A DNA stretch of 64,000 bases from Planctomycetota bacterium. Lineage in GTDB: Bacteria > Planctomycetota > PLA2 > JAEUHO01. Positions 37,108-46,183 of this stretch are shown here, piece by piece. Position 1 is the stretch's first letter, and the number at the start of each line of letters is the position of its first letter. The stretch spans positions 1 through 64,000 of the forward strand of contig JANQJW010000032.1 in NCBI GenBank assembly GCA_028281445.1, in the 5' to 3' direction. The position numbers and the translations under genes were made by a program. The notes beneath the pieces were generated by a model. The model was not told where the DNA came from, made no database searches, and saw only the letters and a program-made list of their open reading frames with translations.

Positions 37108-37716
37108 CTACGGTGCATTGAGATCGTGGCGCACAAGCTCCTCCGCATCCAGATCCTGCTGATGCCATGCCCGTGAGACTTCGTACTCATCGAAGTCTCT
37201 TGGGTGTGGTGCCTCAACTCCAAGCCAGTGCTCCCAGTACTTCGTACCCTTGGCGTAGGCCACTGAGAGGTCGAGACCCCAGACAACCATCGCAGCCGCG
37301 CGAGTAACAGGATTCGAACCTGCCAGGGCAATCTCGACCTTATGCAGCTCCACCCAGTCGTACTCGCCGTAGGCATCGACCGAATCGTAGTAGCGGAGGT
37401 ATTCGTCCGATTGCGCGGTCCAGAGGATCCAGATCGCGCGATAGTCCCCCGTAACGCCGAAGGCTACTTCGCTCTTCACACAGAAGGGCGCCCTTGGTCG
37501 CGGATGCAGCCACTGTTCGGATCTGAGGGCCATGGATGGGCACGAGCAACAATGACAGCAGCGCAGCATTGCCCTCTGCCGTTTCTTGATCAACCGACGA
37601 AACGGGTCACCTGTTGATGGGATTCCGAGCATCCGGCGATTGGACTCTCGATCCGTGATCACCTGGACCACGCGATCGGCAATGCCATCAATCAATAGGC
37701 GTGCGTCATCGCTCAC
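37108..37716 (-). CDS. hypothetical protein with clustered cysteines
   Basis: The 202-residue protein has no recognised family. It has an N-terminal helical part, a cysteine/histidine cluster (MLRCCHCCSC, about 50-59) that could bind a metal, and a Trp/Tyr-rich C-terminal half (YDWVELHKVEIAL, KYWEHWLGVEAP). It lies upstream of the methylase-HTH/integrase pair on the same strand, 82 bases away. Function unknown. Confidence 0.5.
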   Translation of the reverse strand: MSDDARLLIDGIADRVVQVITDRESNRRMLGIPSTGDPFRRLIKKRQRAMLRCCHCCSCPSMALRSEQWLHPRPRAPFCVKSEVAFGVTGDYRAIWILWTAQSDEYLRYYDSVDAYGEYDWVELHKVEIALAGSNPVTRAAAMVVWGLDLSVAYAKGTKYWEHWLGVEAPHPRDFDEYEVSRAWHQQDLDAEELVRHDLNAP

Positions 37717-37850
37717 AGCAATGTCCTCCGGCTACGCGCCTCGACTCCCGCGTGCGCGCGGCCGTAACGCGCCCGAGATCCTCAACTGGCCTCACAACCG
37801 CCATCGGGAATGCACACACTGCAGTGAAGCGCAACACGAGCCCCGGCCCC

Positions 37851-38600
37851 TCACTTCTTCTTCCCCGTGATGCGCGCTACCAGGTCATCGAGTTTCGGAT
37901 CTCGCCTTCGGACAAAGAGCGTCTCGGCGACGTGAGGCTCTCGGGCCTCAAGATGAGAATAGGCGATCGCGCGTAGCCGGTAGAACCCGGAGATCGCGTC
38001 GAGAAGTTCGGGATCGGAGCGCTGACCGTCAAGCAAGTCCCGCAGGACGCTATCACCTGCCAACGGGCGAGTTGGATCCAGGAACGCGTAGGGGGAAAGC
38101 TCTGGGTTGACCTCTCGCAGGAGTCCAAGCAACAGGAGAGACCGGGCTTGCCGCAAGGCGTCGGCCATTGCTCTGTCCACGCCATCAAGAGGTAGAACAA
38201 CGGGCCAGTGGTCCTCTGGTCCGTAGACCACGCCGATGCGTCGAAGCAGGGCACAAACTGTCTCCACCATGACGTCATCTGTCGAGGCGATCACGTGGGT
38301 AAGGCCAAAGCAGCCTCGGCCGTTCTGCCAGGCAATCCCCGCGACGGTGCGGCCCCCAGACGGATCCGGCCGGCGCGTCCGCGCTAGCAGTCCTTCATCG
38401 GTTCGGGTCCAGTAAGCGACGCTGGCCCGCAGCCTGAGCTCGATTCCAGGGACCTCCGAGAGTCGGCTGGCGATCCTCCTGAGCACCGGAGCGACGGATC
38501 GCGCGACTCGCTCAGCCATGGCAACTTCGAGACATCCGATATCTCCACGGTCTTCTATGAATGGGCCCAGGTTCTTCGATTTGTAGATGCGGAGGCGCAT
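37851..38600 (-). CDS. hypothetical protein
   Basis: The 249-residue product from ATG 38600, preceded by GGGAGATTGATC, begins MRLRIYKSKNLGPF. It has alternating amphipathic strands and helices (GIELRLRASVAYWTRTDEG, LLLLGLLREVNPEL) and a Lys-rich end. I do not recognise a family. It sits divergent from the replication-like gene at 38900 and upstream of the integrase group, as accessory genes of integrative elements often do. Bases 37717-37850 hold nothing. Confidence 0.5.
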   Translation of the reverse strand: MRLRIYKSKNLGPFIEDRGDIGCLEVAMAERVARSVAPVLRRIASRLSEVPGIELRLRASVAYWTRTDEGLLARTRRPDPSGGRTVAGIAWQNGRGCFGLTHVIASTDDVMVETVCALLRRIGVVYGPEDHWPVVLPLDGVDRAMADALRQARSLLLLGLLREVNPELSPYAFLDPTRPLAGDSVLRDLLDGQRSDPELLDAISGFYRLRAIAYSHLEAREPHVAETLFVRRRDPKLDDLVARITGKKK

Positions 38601-38899
38601 GATCAATCTCCCGTAGGGCTCGGCATCGGAACTGGCCGATCGGTGCCCACGGGTAGGTACGAACGACGCAGATCCCAAGGAGAGGAAACCCGCCCTCACC
38701 TAACCCCGATCGTTCGGACGGGCACGAGACAACTCGCTCCGGAGAGTCGAGCCGTTCAAACATAGACACACGGGCCTTGGCGCAACTACGGCCCGACATG
38801 ATCCCCCCTCTGAGTCGAGCCTGCCCTCGTGTGGGCTCGGCTCTTCTTCTAGGTGCGCAAACGTACTTCTGGGGGAACTACAAACACGAGGATCATGAA

Positions 38900-40819
38900 A
38901 TGCGCCAAGCCAATCATGAATGGCAAGTGCCGAACTTCCCGATCGCCATGGAGTGGTTCGAGCAACTCCCGAAGAAGGGGACGACCGGCTACACTTCGAC
39001 AGACAAGCTCGAGGCCCCATTCATTCTCGCCCCCATGGAAGACGGGACGTGCCAATTCTCGCGCTTCCACCTTCGCCACAGCAACCGGGCGAACGGCGGC
39101 CGAGAGGCGAGACCGAGCCGCCAAGCCCACCTGGAGCGACTCCACCGCGAGTACCAGTGGGCTCACAAGGACAGCAAGAGCCTCGTCACGCTCCCGCCCG
39201 AGGTGCAATGGGCGTTTGGCCTGACCGTCCGCGAGCACCTTCTCATGATCCTGCTTTGGGTCCGCAGAGACGCCGACGCCCGTACTGGCCGGCGCGTCCT
39301 CTCAGGCTCGAACTACTTCGTTACTTCCCTCATGAGGCGGCTCTGCGGCCGCAGCAACGGAAAGTGGAAGGACTCCATCAAGGGGCTGCAAGACAAGGCG
39401 CTGATTGATGATTGGCATTTGACCAAGAACCCCCTTGCCCCACGGTTCCGCTTGTTCCACTGGTCGTTCGGAGACGATGTACTCCAGCGCATCCGGGAGT
39501 TCTACGTTCCCCCTTGGGCCCGCCCACCCGCGCAACGAGTCTTCGCTGCACCACCGTCCACCCGCGACAAGGAGCTGCACCAGGACACCAAGACCTGCAC
39601 TGGGACACCGGCACTGGGACACTCAGCGACCTGCACTGGGACACCGGGACCTGCGCCAGGACACCAGAAACCTGCACCAGGACAACATAGACTTTCAGAC
39701 CTAGATGACCTTGCGGACCTCATAGACCCTTCGGGACCCCCTCTGACGGACGAGCCGCCCGGAGGGAGTTCGGCTGCGCCGAGGGGTTCGGGAGCCAAGA
39801 ACCATGTGGCCTGTGACCCCTCAAGTGGTCCGAAGCGCATGAGTCCACCCTTCGAAGACTTGAGAGGCGACACCTTCCTCGTCCCACCCGACTTCGAGCT
39901 TCCCACCGAGAGCGCACCGTCGATGTCTGCTCCCTCGAAAGTGCTTGGCGAGGTCGTGGCTGTCCTTCATGACCGATGCGATGCCAACGCACAGAAGAAG
40001 GTCGTCGAACTGATCGACGGGTCCTGGCGTGAGAAGCCCCGAGTACCGAGCAAGCAATGGATCCGAAGGGAAGCGCTCAAGAGATGTCCAGGCGTCCTCG
40101 TCATTCTCGAAGACGACGAGGTTCGCAGACTGACGCTCAGCCGGCTGCAAGGCAAGGAGAGCCGCTACAAGGTCGTGGACATCCTCGACGACCTGGATGA
40201 GTGGGTCATGGAGGACGCCGACCGCATCGAGAATGGCCGCCATGCCGCCCGTGAAGCCCTACAGACACAGCGTCGAGAAGACGAGCAACTCCTCGTCTCC
40301 CTTCGAGAGAACGGCCTAACGACCTTCTCTGATCTGGTCAGGATCGAGCCTGACGCCGAGGAGTCGAACTGCCGCCGTGTGGGATGGGAGATGTCCGCCC
40401 CAGAGTCATCTTGGCTTCACCGGTCGCCGCAGGTGATGGCTGCCATGCGCGTGACCGGAGTCCGCAGTCCAGAATCTGTTCGTGTCGATCCGCCAGACTT
40501 GGCGCAGTTGATCATTGATGCCAATCCAGAGGCCCTCTCGGCGCTACTCGTGCGGCGGGAGCAAGTGGATCGAGAAGCGGCAATTACCTTCGCGAAGGCC
40601 TTTCAGGAAGAGCGTCAGTTCATCCTCAAGTGGGTGCCTGAGGCGGCTGACTTGAGCGATTCCGATTGGGCAACTCAGGTCCACGGCCTCAAGCGAGAGG
40701 CGCAGCGCCGGAAGCTCGAGCACACGCGGAGTGCGCCGGCACAGGAACCAAAGGAAAGGCCCCGAGATGTCGCAATGGAACTACTGATCGCCCGGCTGAC
40801 GTCACACGCGCTAGGATAG
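38900..40819 (+). CDS. putative replication initiator-like protein with internal iteron region
   Basis: A 639-residue protein from ATG 38900 (CACGAGGAT upstream). The N-terminal 200 residues contain a probable winged helix (REHLLMILLWVRRDADA, SNYFVTSLMRRLCGRSNGK, WKDSIKGLQDKALIDDW), as in plasmid or phage initiators. Residues about 225-262 are a Thr/Gly/Pro/His linker encoded by repeated DNA (see repeat at 39575). The C-terminal half is helical and charged, without a recognised motif; no Walker motif is seen. The family is not certain; a lambda-O-like initiator is a reasonable but unproved reading. It is located between the integrase group and the second recombinase. Confidence 0.45.
   Translation: MRQANHEWQVPNFPIAMEWFEQLPKKGTTGYTSTDKLEAPFILAPMEDGTCQFSRFHLRHSNRANGGREARPSRQAHLERLHREYQWAHKDSKSLVTLPPEVQWAFGLTVREHLLMILLWVRRDADARTGRRVLSGSNYFVTSLMRRLCGRSNGKWKDSIKGLQDKALIDDWHLTKNPLAPRFRLFHWSFGDDVLQRIREFYVPPWARPPAQRVFAAPPSTRDKELHQDTKTCTGTPALGHSATCTGTPGPAPGHQKPAPGQHRLSDLDDLADLIDPSGPPLTDEPPGGSSAAPRGSGAKNHVACDPSSGPKRMSPPFEDLRGDTFLVPPDFELPTESAPSMSAPSKVLGEVVAVLHDRCDANAQKKVVELIDGSWREKPRVPSKQWIRREALKRCPGVLVILEDDEVRRLTLSRLQGKESRYKVVDILDDLDEWVMEDADRIENGRHAAREALQTQRREDEQLLVSLRENGLTTFSDLVRIEPDAEESNCRRVGWEMSAPESSWLHRSPQVMAAMRVTGVRSPESVRVDPPDLAQLIIDANPEALSALLVRREQVDREAAITFAKAFQEERQFILKWVPEAADLSDSDWATQVHGLKREAQRRKLEHTRSAPAQEPKERPRDVAMELLIARLTSHALG
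39575..39686 (+). repeat. iteron-like direct repeats inside the replication-like gene
   Basis: Five copies plus one partial copy of the 15-base unit CTGCACYRGGACACC start at 39575, 39595, 39609 (partial), 39631, 39651 and 39672. Most are about 20 bases apart, close to two helical turns. Spacing is not always a multiple of three, so selection on the DNA rather than the peptide is plausible. Iterons inside the initiator gene are known from lambda O. Confidence 0.6.
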
Positions 40820-40912
40820 TACTGAACGAACACGCCGACCGCTGTGGCTGTCTAGACGGCATACGTCCATGTGTGGCCTCGTCGCGCTAGCGAGCGCACG
40901 AGCACGCGATGG

Positions 40913-41686
40913 TCACCGCCACTGCCCGCTGCCCGACGCAACGTAGTGGCCGAGCCAGTCGTGCTTCGCCACGGCCCCCGGATTGCCGATCCGACGAATC
41001 GTTGCCACATCAAGAATGACCCAGAATGCGGGCCCATAGCCTCGTTTGTTCCCGAACCGATCCCTCTCAAGCCTCGCGTGCCATTGGAAGCAGACGAAGT
41101 GGACGTGTCGCTGGCGCACTTCCGGGGTTCTCCGCACCTTGCGGACCAGAGCGGCCAGAGTGTTCCAGTCTCCGACGATTCTTGGCTCTACGGCGACCGC
41201 AGGCAACAAGTCGCCGTCCATCCCGGCGGGTCCCCGTAGATATGTGAAGTTGTGTTCGTAGATGGCGACCCTTCGACCCCTGAACGAAGAAACCGGCATG
41301 GATGGCTTGCTCGACGAGCTGGCACTGCCGTCCTCTGATCGGCCTCCCTTGGTCGCCGTTCCGGCGATCCAGAGCACGCCGAGAACAAGGACGACCCACA
41401 CCCACTTCCTCGGCCGTTCACGGGCTGGCGGTCGCGCTCTCGTACGGCGAGGCCCACGACGAGGCGGCCCGGAGCCTCGTACTGCTGGCGGCGGCTTGGG
41501 CAGGGGCGGTGGCGCCGGGGCAAAGAGCTCGGGGCAGTCGTCACCGGATAGCCAGGTCGCGCCTCCGTCGGCACTGAACTGCATGTCCCTTCGTACACGA
41601 CCTTCAGCGATCCAGCGGCGCACCCTGTCTACCGAGAACGGCCCCTGAACCTCCGTGCCTTGGCGGATCCACAGATGCGGCTGCAC
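40913..41686 (-). CDS. GYF_2-domain membrane protein
   Basis: The 257-residue protein has an N-terminal GYF_2-type domain (LWIRQGTEVQGPFSVDRV, RWIAEGRVRRDMQF, about 4-50), a Pro/Arg-rich linker (57-92), one transmembrane segment (VWVVLVLGVLWIAGTA, about 96-111) and an outer domain with AIYEHNFTYLRGPAGMDGD and VHFVCFQWHARL. GYF_2 domains bind proline-rich peptides and occur in many bacterial membrane proteins. Role on the island is unknown. Confidence 0.6.
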   Translation of the reverse strand: MQPHLWIRQGTEVQGPFSVDRVRRWIAEGRVRRDMQFSADGGATWLSGDDCPELFAPAPPPLPKPPPAVRGSGPPRRGPRRTRARPPARERPRKWVWVVLVLGVLWIAGTATKGGRSEDGSASSSSKPSMPVSSFRGRRVAIYEHNFTYLRGPAGMDGDLLPAVAVEPRIVGDWNTLAALVRKVRRTPEVRQRHVHFVCFQWHARLERDRFGNKRGYGPAFWVILDVATIRRIGNPGAVAKHDWLGHYVASGSGQWR

Positions 41687-41806
41687 GCGACCTCCCCAGC
41701 CAGCGGCTCGTGGCGATCGTGGTCATGTCCGGATACCTTCGACGGCATCGAGAGAAACGCCGGATCGACGCTCTGGACGCTTGGTCCTAGCGGCTGGTCT
41801 CGACTT

Positions 41807-41830
41807 ATTGGATACCAATATGTTACCAAT
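41807..41830. promoter_or_regulatory. AT-rich operator-like repeats upstream of the RHH gene
   Basis: A perfect palindrome ATTGG-ATA-CCAAT (41807-41819) overlaps a direct repeat of TACCAAT (41813-41819 and 41824-41830, 11 bases apart). It is unusually AT-rich for the surroundings and lies 39 bases before the RHH start. One-turn spacing suits ribbon-helix-helix binding, so autoregulation is likely. Confidence 0.5.
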
Positions 41831-41868
41831 GTCGCCACAGGCACGGGCGCCCTCAGAGGGAGGGCGTA

Positions 41869-42084
41869 ATGGCGGCCAAGGAGATGGGGCGCCCCCGCTT
41901 CCCCAAGGGAGAGGCCCTGAGCGAGAGAATCACAGCGCGCGTTCGCCCTCGCGAGAAGGAAGAGATCCAGATCGCTGCCGACGCCGCTGGAATGTCCATG
42001 GCCCAGTGGCTCAGAGAAGTTGCCTTGTCGGCTGCTAGGCGTCGTCGCTCCAAGAAGAAGGCGAGGCGCCGAAAGAAAACGTAG
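41869..42084 (+). CDS. small ribbon-helix-helix DNA-binding protein (MobC/CopG-like)
   Basis: A 71-residue protein with GAGGGAGGG upstream of ATG 41869. It carries a ribbon strand (ERITARVRPREKEEIQIAAD), a helix-turn-helix (AAGMSMAQWLREVAL) and a very basic tail (RRRRSKKKARRRKK). The pattern matches plasmid-mobilisation RHH proteins (MobC type), which bind an origin of transfer, but no relaxase gene is present. It may instead be a regulator of its own gene. Confidence 0.7.
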   Translation: MAAKEMGRPRFPKGEALSERITARVRPREKEEIQIAADAAGMSMAQWLREVALSAARRRRSKKKARRRKKT

Positions 42085-42284
42085 GCGCGCATCCTCCAGG
42101 TCTAGCTCTACGCTAAGTGGCTGCACCCCGATCGCTCGGGGCGCGGAGCGGCGCGGGTATACTGATCGTAGTTGCCCCTACCACACGGCCTCGCCGACGG
42201 CTCAAGTGGGGTTCAGAGTCAAGCACCGGGCTGCAACCCCGCTCACGGCCAAGCTCTTGGGCGGCGACTCAGGCCATGTGTGGC

Positions 42285-43247
42285 CTAGACCGGCAGGTGA
42301 AGAAGCCTGCTCGCCTTGCGCTTGGACTCCTCGCCGCGTTTGTCGTAGCGCTCAGTCGTACTGATGCTGCTGTGGCCTGCCAGCCTCGCACATACGCTGA
42401 TGTCGGCGCCTGCTTCGAGCAGGTGCATGACCCAACTCCTCCGCAGGTCGTGTGGACTCAGGGGCTTCACCCCTACGCGCTTCGCCAGGCTCTCCAGGGC
42501 TCGGTATAGCCCGTGAGCCGAGATGCGTCGGGGCTGGACTGCTCCACCCTTCCGAACAGGCATCAGGAGGGGCCCAGGCTCCTCGCCACGCACCTTGAGC
42601 CACCGGAGGATCAGCTCCTCGCTGCCAGACGCGAGGTAGGAGAGTCGTTCCTTGGCCCCCTTTCCAGTTCGCACCCGGACGCTGGCATTTTCGTCGAGCC
42701 GCACGTCCTCCAGATCGAGCCCGGAGAGCTCCGAACGGCGCAGACCGCTACCGTAGCCAAGTGCAAGGAATGCACCGTCCCGTCGTCCCCGAGGCGTCTC
42801 GTCACATCCACGGAGCAGTGCATTGATCTCGCCATGGTTCACTTCGCGACCGCTCGGCAAGGTCGATCCTCGAACCGCAGGCACGTCCAGTGCGCGAGCC
42901 AACGCCTCGGCATCGATCAGCCCGAGGCGCCAGGCTGACCTCATCACTCCTCGAAGTGCCGACAGGTGCCGGTTCGCCGTCGAGGGCTTGTAGGTATCAG
43001 CGAGAAGACCTCGAAGGGCTGCGACATGCTCGTGGCGAACGTGATGCCAGGGGAGGTGTCGAGGATCTGCCCCAGGACCTGCCAGCATCGATGCCAGGAG
43101 CCTGAGCGACCGCCCCATGGTCACGCGAGAGGACGCCGCCAACGTCGCAAGGTAGGCCGTGGCCGGGGCCTGGGCCGCAGCAAGGTCGCTGGTTGTCGTC
43201 GAGGTCGGCGGGGCGAGTTCACTCCCCGAAAGTCCAATTTCCGTCAC
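42285..43247 (-). CDS. tyrosine recombinase, XerC/D-like
   Basis: The 320-residue protein has a SAM-like core-binding domain (about 25-115) and a catalytic domain with Arg170 (GSGLRRSEL), Lys in GKGAKER, SPHDLRRSWV (His 266, Arg 269), GHSSISTTERY (His 292, Tyr 301). It is closer to Xer/integron-type than to phage integrases, and is the second recombinase in the island. Target site unknown. It stands alone; nearby is the RHH gene on the other strand. Confidence 0.9.
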   Translation of the reverse strand: MTEIGLSGSELAPPTSTTTSDLAAAQAPATAYLATLAASSRVTMGRSLRLLASMLAGPGADPRHLPWHHVRHEHVAALRGLLADTYKPSTANRHLSALRGVMRSAWRLGLIDAEALARALDVPAVRGSTLPSGREVNHGEINALLRGCDETPRGRRDGAFLALGYGSGLRRSELSGLDLEDVRLDENASVRVRTGKGAKERLSYLASGSEELILRWLKVRGEEPGPLLMPVRKGGAVQPRRISAHGLYRALESLAKRVGVKPLSPHDLRRSWVMHLLEAGADISVCARLAGHSSISTTERYDKRGEESKRKASRLLHLPV

Positions 43248-44016
43248 CTATTCAAGGCTACCTATGGACCTCCACCAGCCTAAGGCTATGCGCGTCCTCG
43301 GTGCCACGGGCGACCTCGGCGGCGCTGCGGCTGGCTCAGCGAGAGGTCTACTATGGGGAGATATGCAACGGGTGGGGTGGATGGGACCCTTCGGGCTGGG
43401 TGGGCTCCGACGCGAAGGGCAGAATTTCACGCCCGCGATAGCTTGCGCCTTCGCGGGCGAGCCGACGCTGTCTCGATGCAGGATCTCGCTCGTGGAGATG
43501 GGGCCTGAACGTACCTAGACATGGGCGTTGAACCACGAGCGATGCCTCACTACCAACAAGAGTCGTGCGGCTCCGACCGTACGACCGACAGTCTGGCGAA
43601 CACAATCGATGAGTGGAGTCCATGCATGGACGACCTGTCGCTGCTGGTTGAGCTGTCCTTCAAGGAAGCGGGCTGCCGGTGCGCACCGGAGGCATGGAGG
43701 CGCGAGGACGACGGATCACTGGTTGGATCGTTCATCGGCTGAGAACGCGACGAGGGGGCGCCCGAGCCAAGTGAACCGAGAGTCAGATTCGACTCGGCCG
43801 ACCCAAGGAACTCGACACGGCCATCGCAGAGCTGCTGGCCGCAATGCAGGACGCTGGGGGCAGCAAGGGACCGCATCGAGGAAGCCATCGCGGCCCTCGG
43901 TCACAAGCCTTGACCACCATAGGCGCGCAACGAGGAACCCGCGGGTTCGCGGACCAATCACTCGGGTGTCTGGCTAGAGCCCGGGAACGCGATCTAGCGC
44001 CAATCCGAAGATGAAG
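43248..44016. other. degraded stretch between recombinase and restriction cluster
   Basis: About 770 bases without an intact recognisable gene. Two short protein-like patches are visible on the plus strand: YYGEICNGWGGWDPSGWVG near 43348-43405 and LDTAIAELLAAMQDAGG near 43811-43861, followed in another frame by DRIEEAIAALGHKP. They look like relics. A frame at 43521-43742 has no recognisable features. Confidence 0.35.
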
Positions 44017-46182
44017 CTAGCGGCGACTCTGAACGAACTGAAGTCCGCCGCTGAACTTGTAGAACACGCGCGCTCGGCCCTTCCCATTATGGAAGATCTT
44101 GATGTGGTGAACAGCAGAAGGGAACCGCTTGCGCTCCAGTTGCGGGGCACCAATGAAACCCCGACGACGCGAAATCAGCTCCTGATCGACGTCCTGCCCC
44201 TTGTAGCCCTCAATCGAGGAGGATAGATGGATAGCGAGTGAGCCTGGCCCGGCTGCGATTGTCGAGATGTACCTGATGAGGAACTGAGGGAGGGCACGGG
44301 TCCCGATTTGTTCCTGGAGCATGGTCAGTGTTCGCGGATCCGAGGCCCCACCGCGCCGCACAACCTCGTCGAGATCTGGCGAGAAGTCGAACATCTGGAA
44401 CGACATCTCACCCTTGTCAAGCACAACGGTAGTTCGGTCAATACTAGGGTTCGCAGCGACCGAGATCCGATTGCTGCCGATCCAAACTGGAGCGCCCAGA
44501 TCACTGCTGATTGTCTCAAGCGCTAGCCGGTGAAACACGAAACATGTCCACCAGTCGCTGTACAGGGAGTCCGGGATCGTCAGCTCGAAGTGCTCCAGAT
44601 ACTCACCTCGAGCGCCGAACATCCTCGCTCTCTGAATGTAGGTGTCCTGCTGGAGCTTGTGCTTCACATCTCGCGTAAAGAACATCGACAGAAGATTGGG
44701 GAAGGTCACTCCTCTTGAGACGATGTTGCCCCCGATGATGATCGTGAACGGCGACAGCGGGTCTGTTGCGTTGTCTCCGGCGGCCTTGCGGTCCCGCTCG
44801 CTGTTCAGGACGATCAGCGATACACGCGACGCATTCCTCACTACGTAGGCGACAATCGCATCAGCATCAGCTCTGGGATAGAGGCGATTGGCCGTCGTGA
44901 ACACCTGGGCAGCCAGTTGCGCGAAGTCCTCGGAGGCACCGTCCACCAACGCCGCGACGGCCCGCTGCACGGCGTCCTGATCGGCTCGGTGATCCACCTT
45001 GCGACCACTGGTATGGACCAGCATGGTCCAATTCCTCTCGGGCGAGTACTCATAAGTATTGAGATAGGCGGCGGTGACGAGAAACCGAACTAGGGCCGCG
45101 CGTGCGTCGCCGACGTCGCCGGACCCACGCAGCAGCACGCGTCGATAGTCGATACTGTCGCGCTCAAGAGGGAAGAAGGTGTCCTGGCCTGTGTAGTGCT
45201 GATGCGGGCTAAACCGCACCCACTTCTCAGTTGCGTTCTCGAACGTGTTGTTCAGGTCAAGCCGGGCAGGCGTCGCTGTAACACCGATGTAGATCCCGTC
45301 GTCTCCGAGCAACGCTCCTACAAGCTCGTTGATTCTCGTGATCTTGCCCTGATTGACACGTGAGTTGGGAGTTGCGTAGTCGGCCTCGTCGTCAATCACG
45401 ACGCGGCGACCAACGCCGGCTTCACGCAGCCGCGTAATCAGTTTCTCGAGGTCGCGTGCATTCTTCTTGCAGAAGACGACGACCTCCGCAGGGAGATCCG
45501 CAGGCGCAGCCGGAAGCTCACCAAGCGTGCGTGCGGCCGGTGCCAATCCGCTCTGCTTGAATCTCCTGAGGTTCTGAGACAGGAGATCAACGCTGTCGTT
45601 CATCAGATGCACGACTACGGGGTGCCCATTGTCCAGGAGGAGTCCCGTAAGGCAGATCATCATCTCGGTCTTTCCACTCTGTGGTTCGCCGTAGATGACG
45701 AGGGCCTGCGCGCCGCCGTCGCTGATGTTCTCCAGTACGCTGTTCACTGTGCTCTCGATGGCGCCAGTGGCGAGGTGCTTCCCTCGCAGTCGTTCGAGCT
45801 GTCGGGAGTAGCGATCCTCTAGTTGGGCCATGCGCCTGAACTTGCTGATGTCGAACTTCGCTAGGACATCACGCTCCGCTGCCTCCATCGCTTCAGGATC
45901 GAGCAGGCAAATCTGCTCACCAGGCTCGACGCCAAAGATCGCCTCAGTCTTCGACGGCCCGATCAACTTGGAAACTTCGATGATCCAATGCTCGAGACGC
46001 TCGTTGATGCTCGCCGCAAACTGATGCGCGGAGATGTCACCGGCATCAAGCTCCGACTCCAGGGCCTCGTGCTCGACCTGCAGCGCCCGTTGAATCTCCA
46101 TCAACTTGCCCAGCAAGGCACTGTCACCACCTGCGGCTTCGCGCAGCAGCTCGATCGAGGTGTTCACACGATGCTCAGTCAC
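44017..46182 (-). CDS. Z1-domain superfamily II helicase-like protein
   Basis: The 721-residue protein starts at GTG 46182, one base after the stop of the preceding gene. It has a Walker A motif GEPQSGKT (165-172), a DEAD-type motif VVIDDEADYA (262-270), the IGVTATPARLDL motif and a Z1-type C-terminal part (IIIGGNIVSRGVTFPNL, QDTYIQRARMFGARGEY). Z1 helicases occur with MORC-like GHKL ATPases, methylases and nucleases in predicted restriction-modification systems, the same partners found next to it here. It probably moves or remodels DNA for cleavage. Confidence 0.88.
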   Translation of the reverse strand: MTEHRVNTSIELLREAAGGDSALLGKLMEIQRALQVEHEALESELDAGDISAHQFAASINERLEHWIIEVSKLIGPSKTEAIFGVEPGEQICLLDPEAMEAAERDVLAKFDISKFRRMAQLEDRYSRQLERLRGKHLATGAIESTVNSVLENISDGGAQALVIYGEPQSGKTEMMICLTGLLLDNGHPVVVHLMNDSVDLLSQNLRRFKQSGLAPAARTLGELPAAPADLPAEVVVFCKKNARDLEKLITRLREAGVGRRVVIDDEADYATPNSRVNQGKITRINELVGALLGDDGIYIGVTATPARLDLNNTFENATEKWVRFSPHQHYTGQDTFFPLERDSIDYRRVLLRGSGDVGDARAALVRFLVTAAYLNTYEYSPERNWTMLVHTSGRKVDHRADQDAVQRAVAALVDGASEDFAQLAAQVFTTANRLYPRADADAIVAYVVRNASRVSLIVLNSERDRKAAGDNATDPLSPFTIIIGGNIVSRGVTFPNLLSMFFTRDVKHKLQQDTYIQRARMFGARGEYLEHFELTIPDSLYSDWWTCFVFHRLALETISSDLGAPVWIGSNRISVAANPSIDRTTVVLDKGEMSFQMFDFSPDLDEVVRRGGASDPRTLTMLQEQIGTRALPQFLIRYISTIAAGPGSLAIHLSSSIEGYKGQDVDQELISRRRGFIGAPQLERKRFPSAVHHIKIFHNGKGRARVFYKFSGGLQFVQSRR

Positions 46183-46183
46183 T

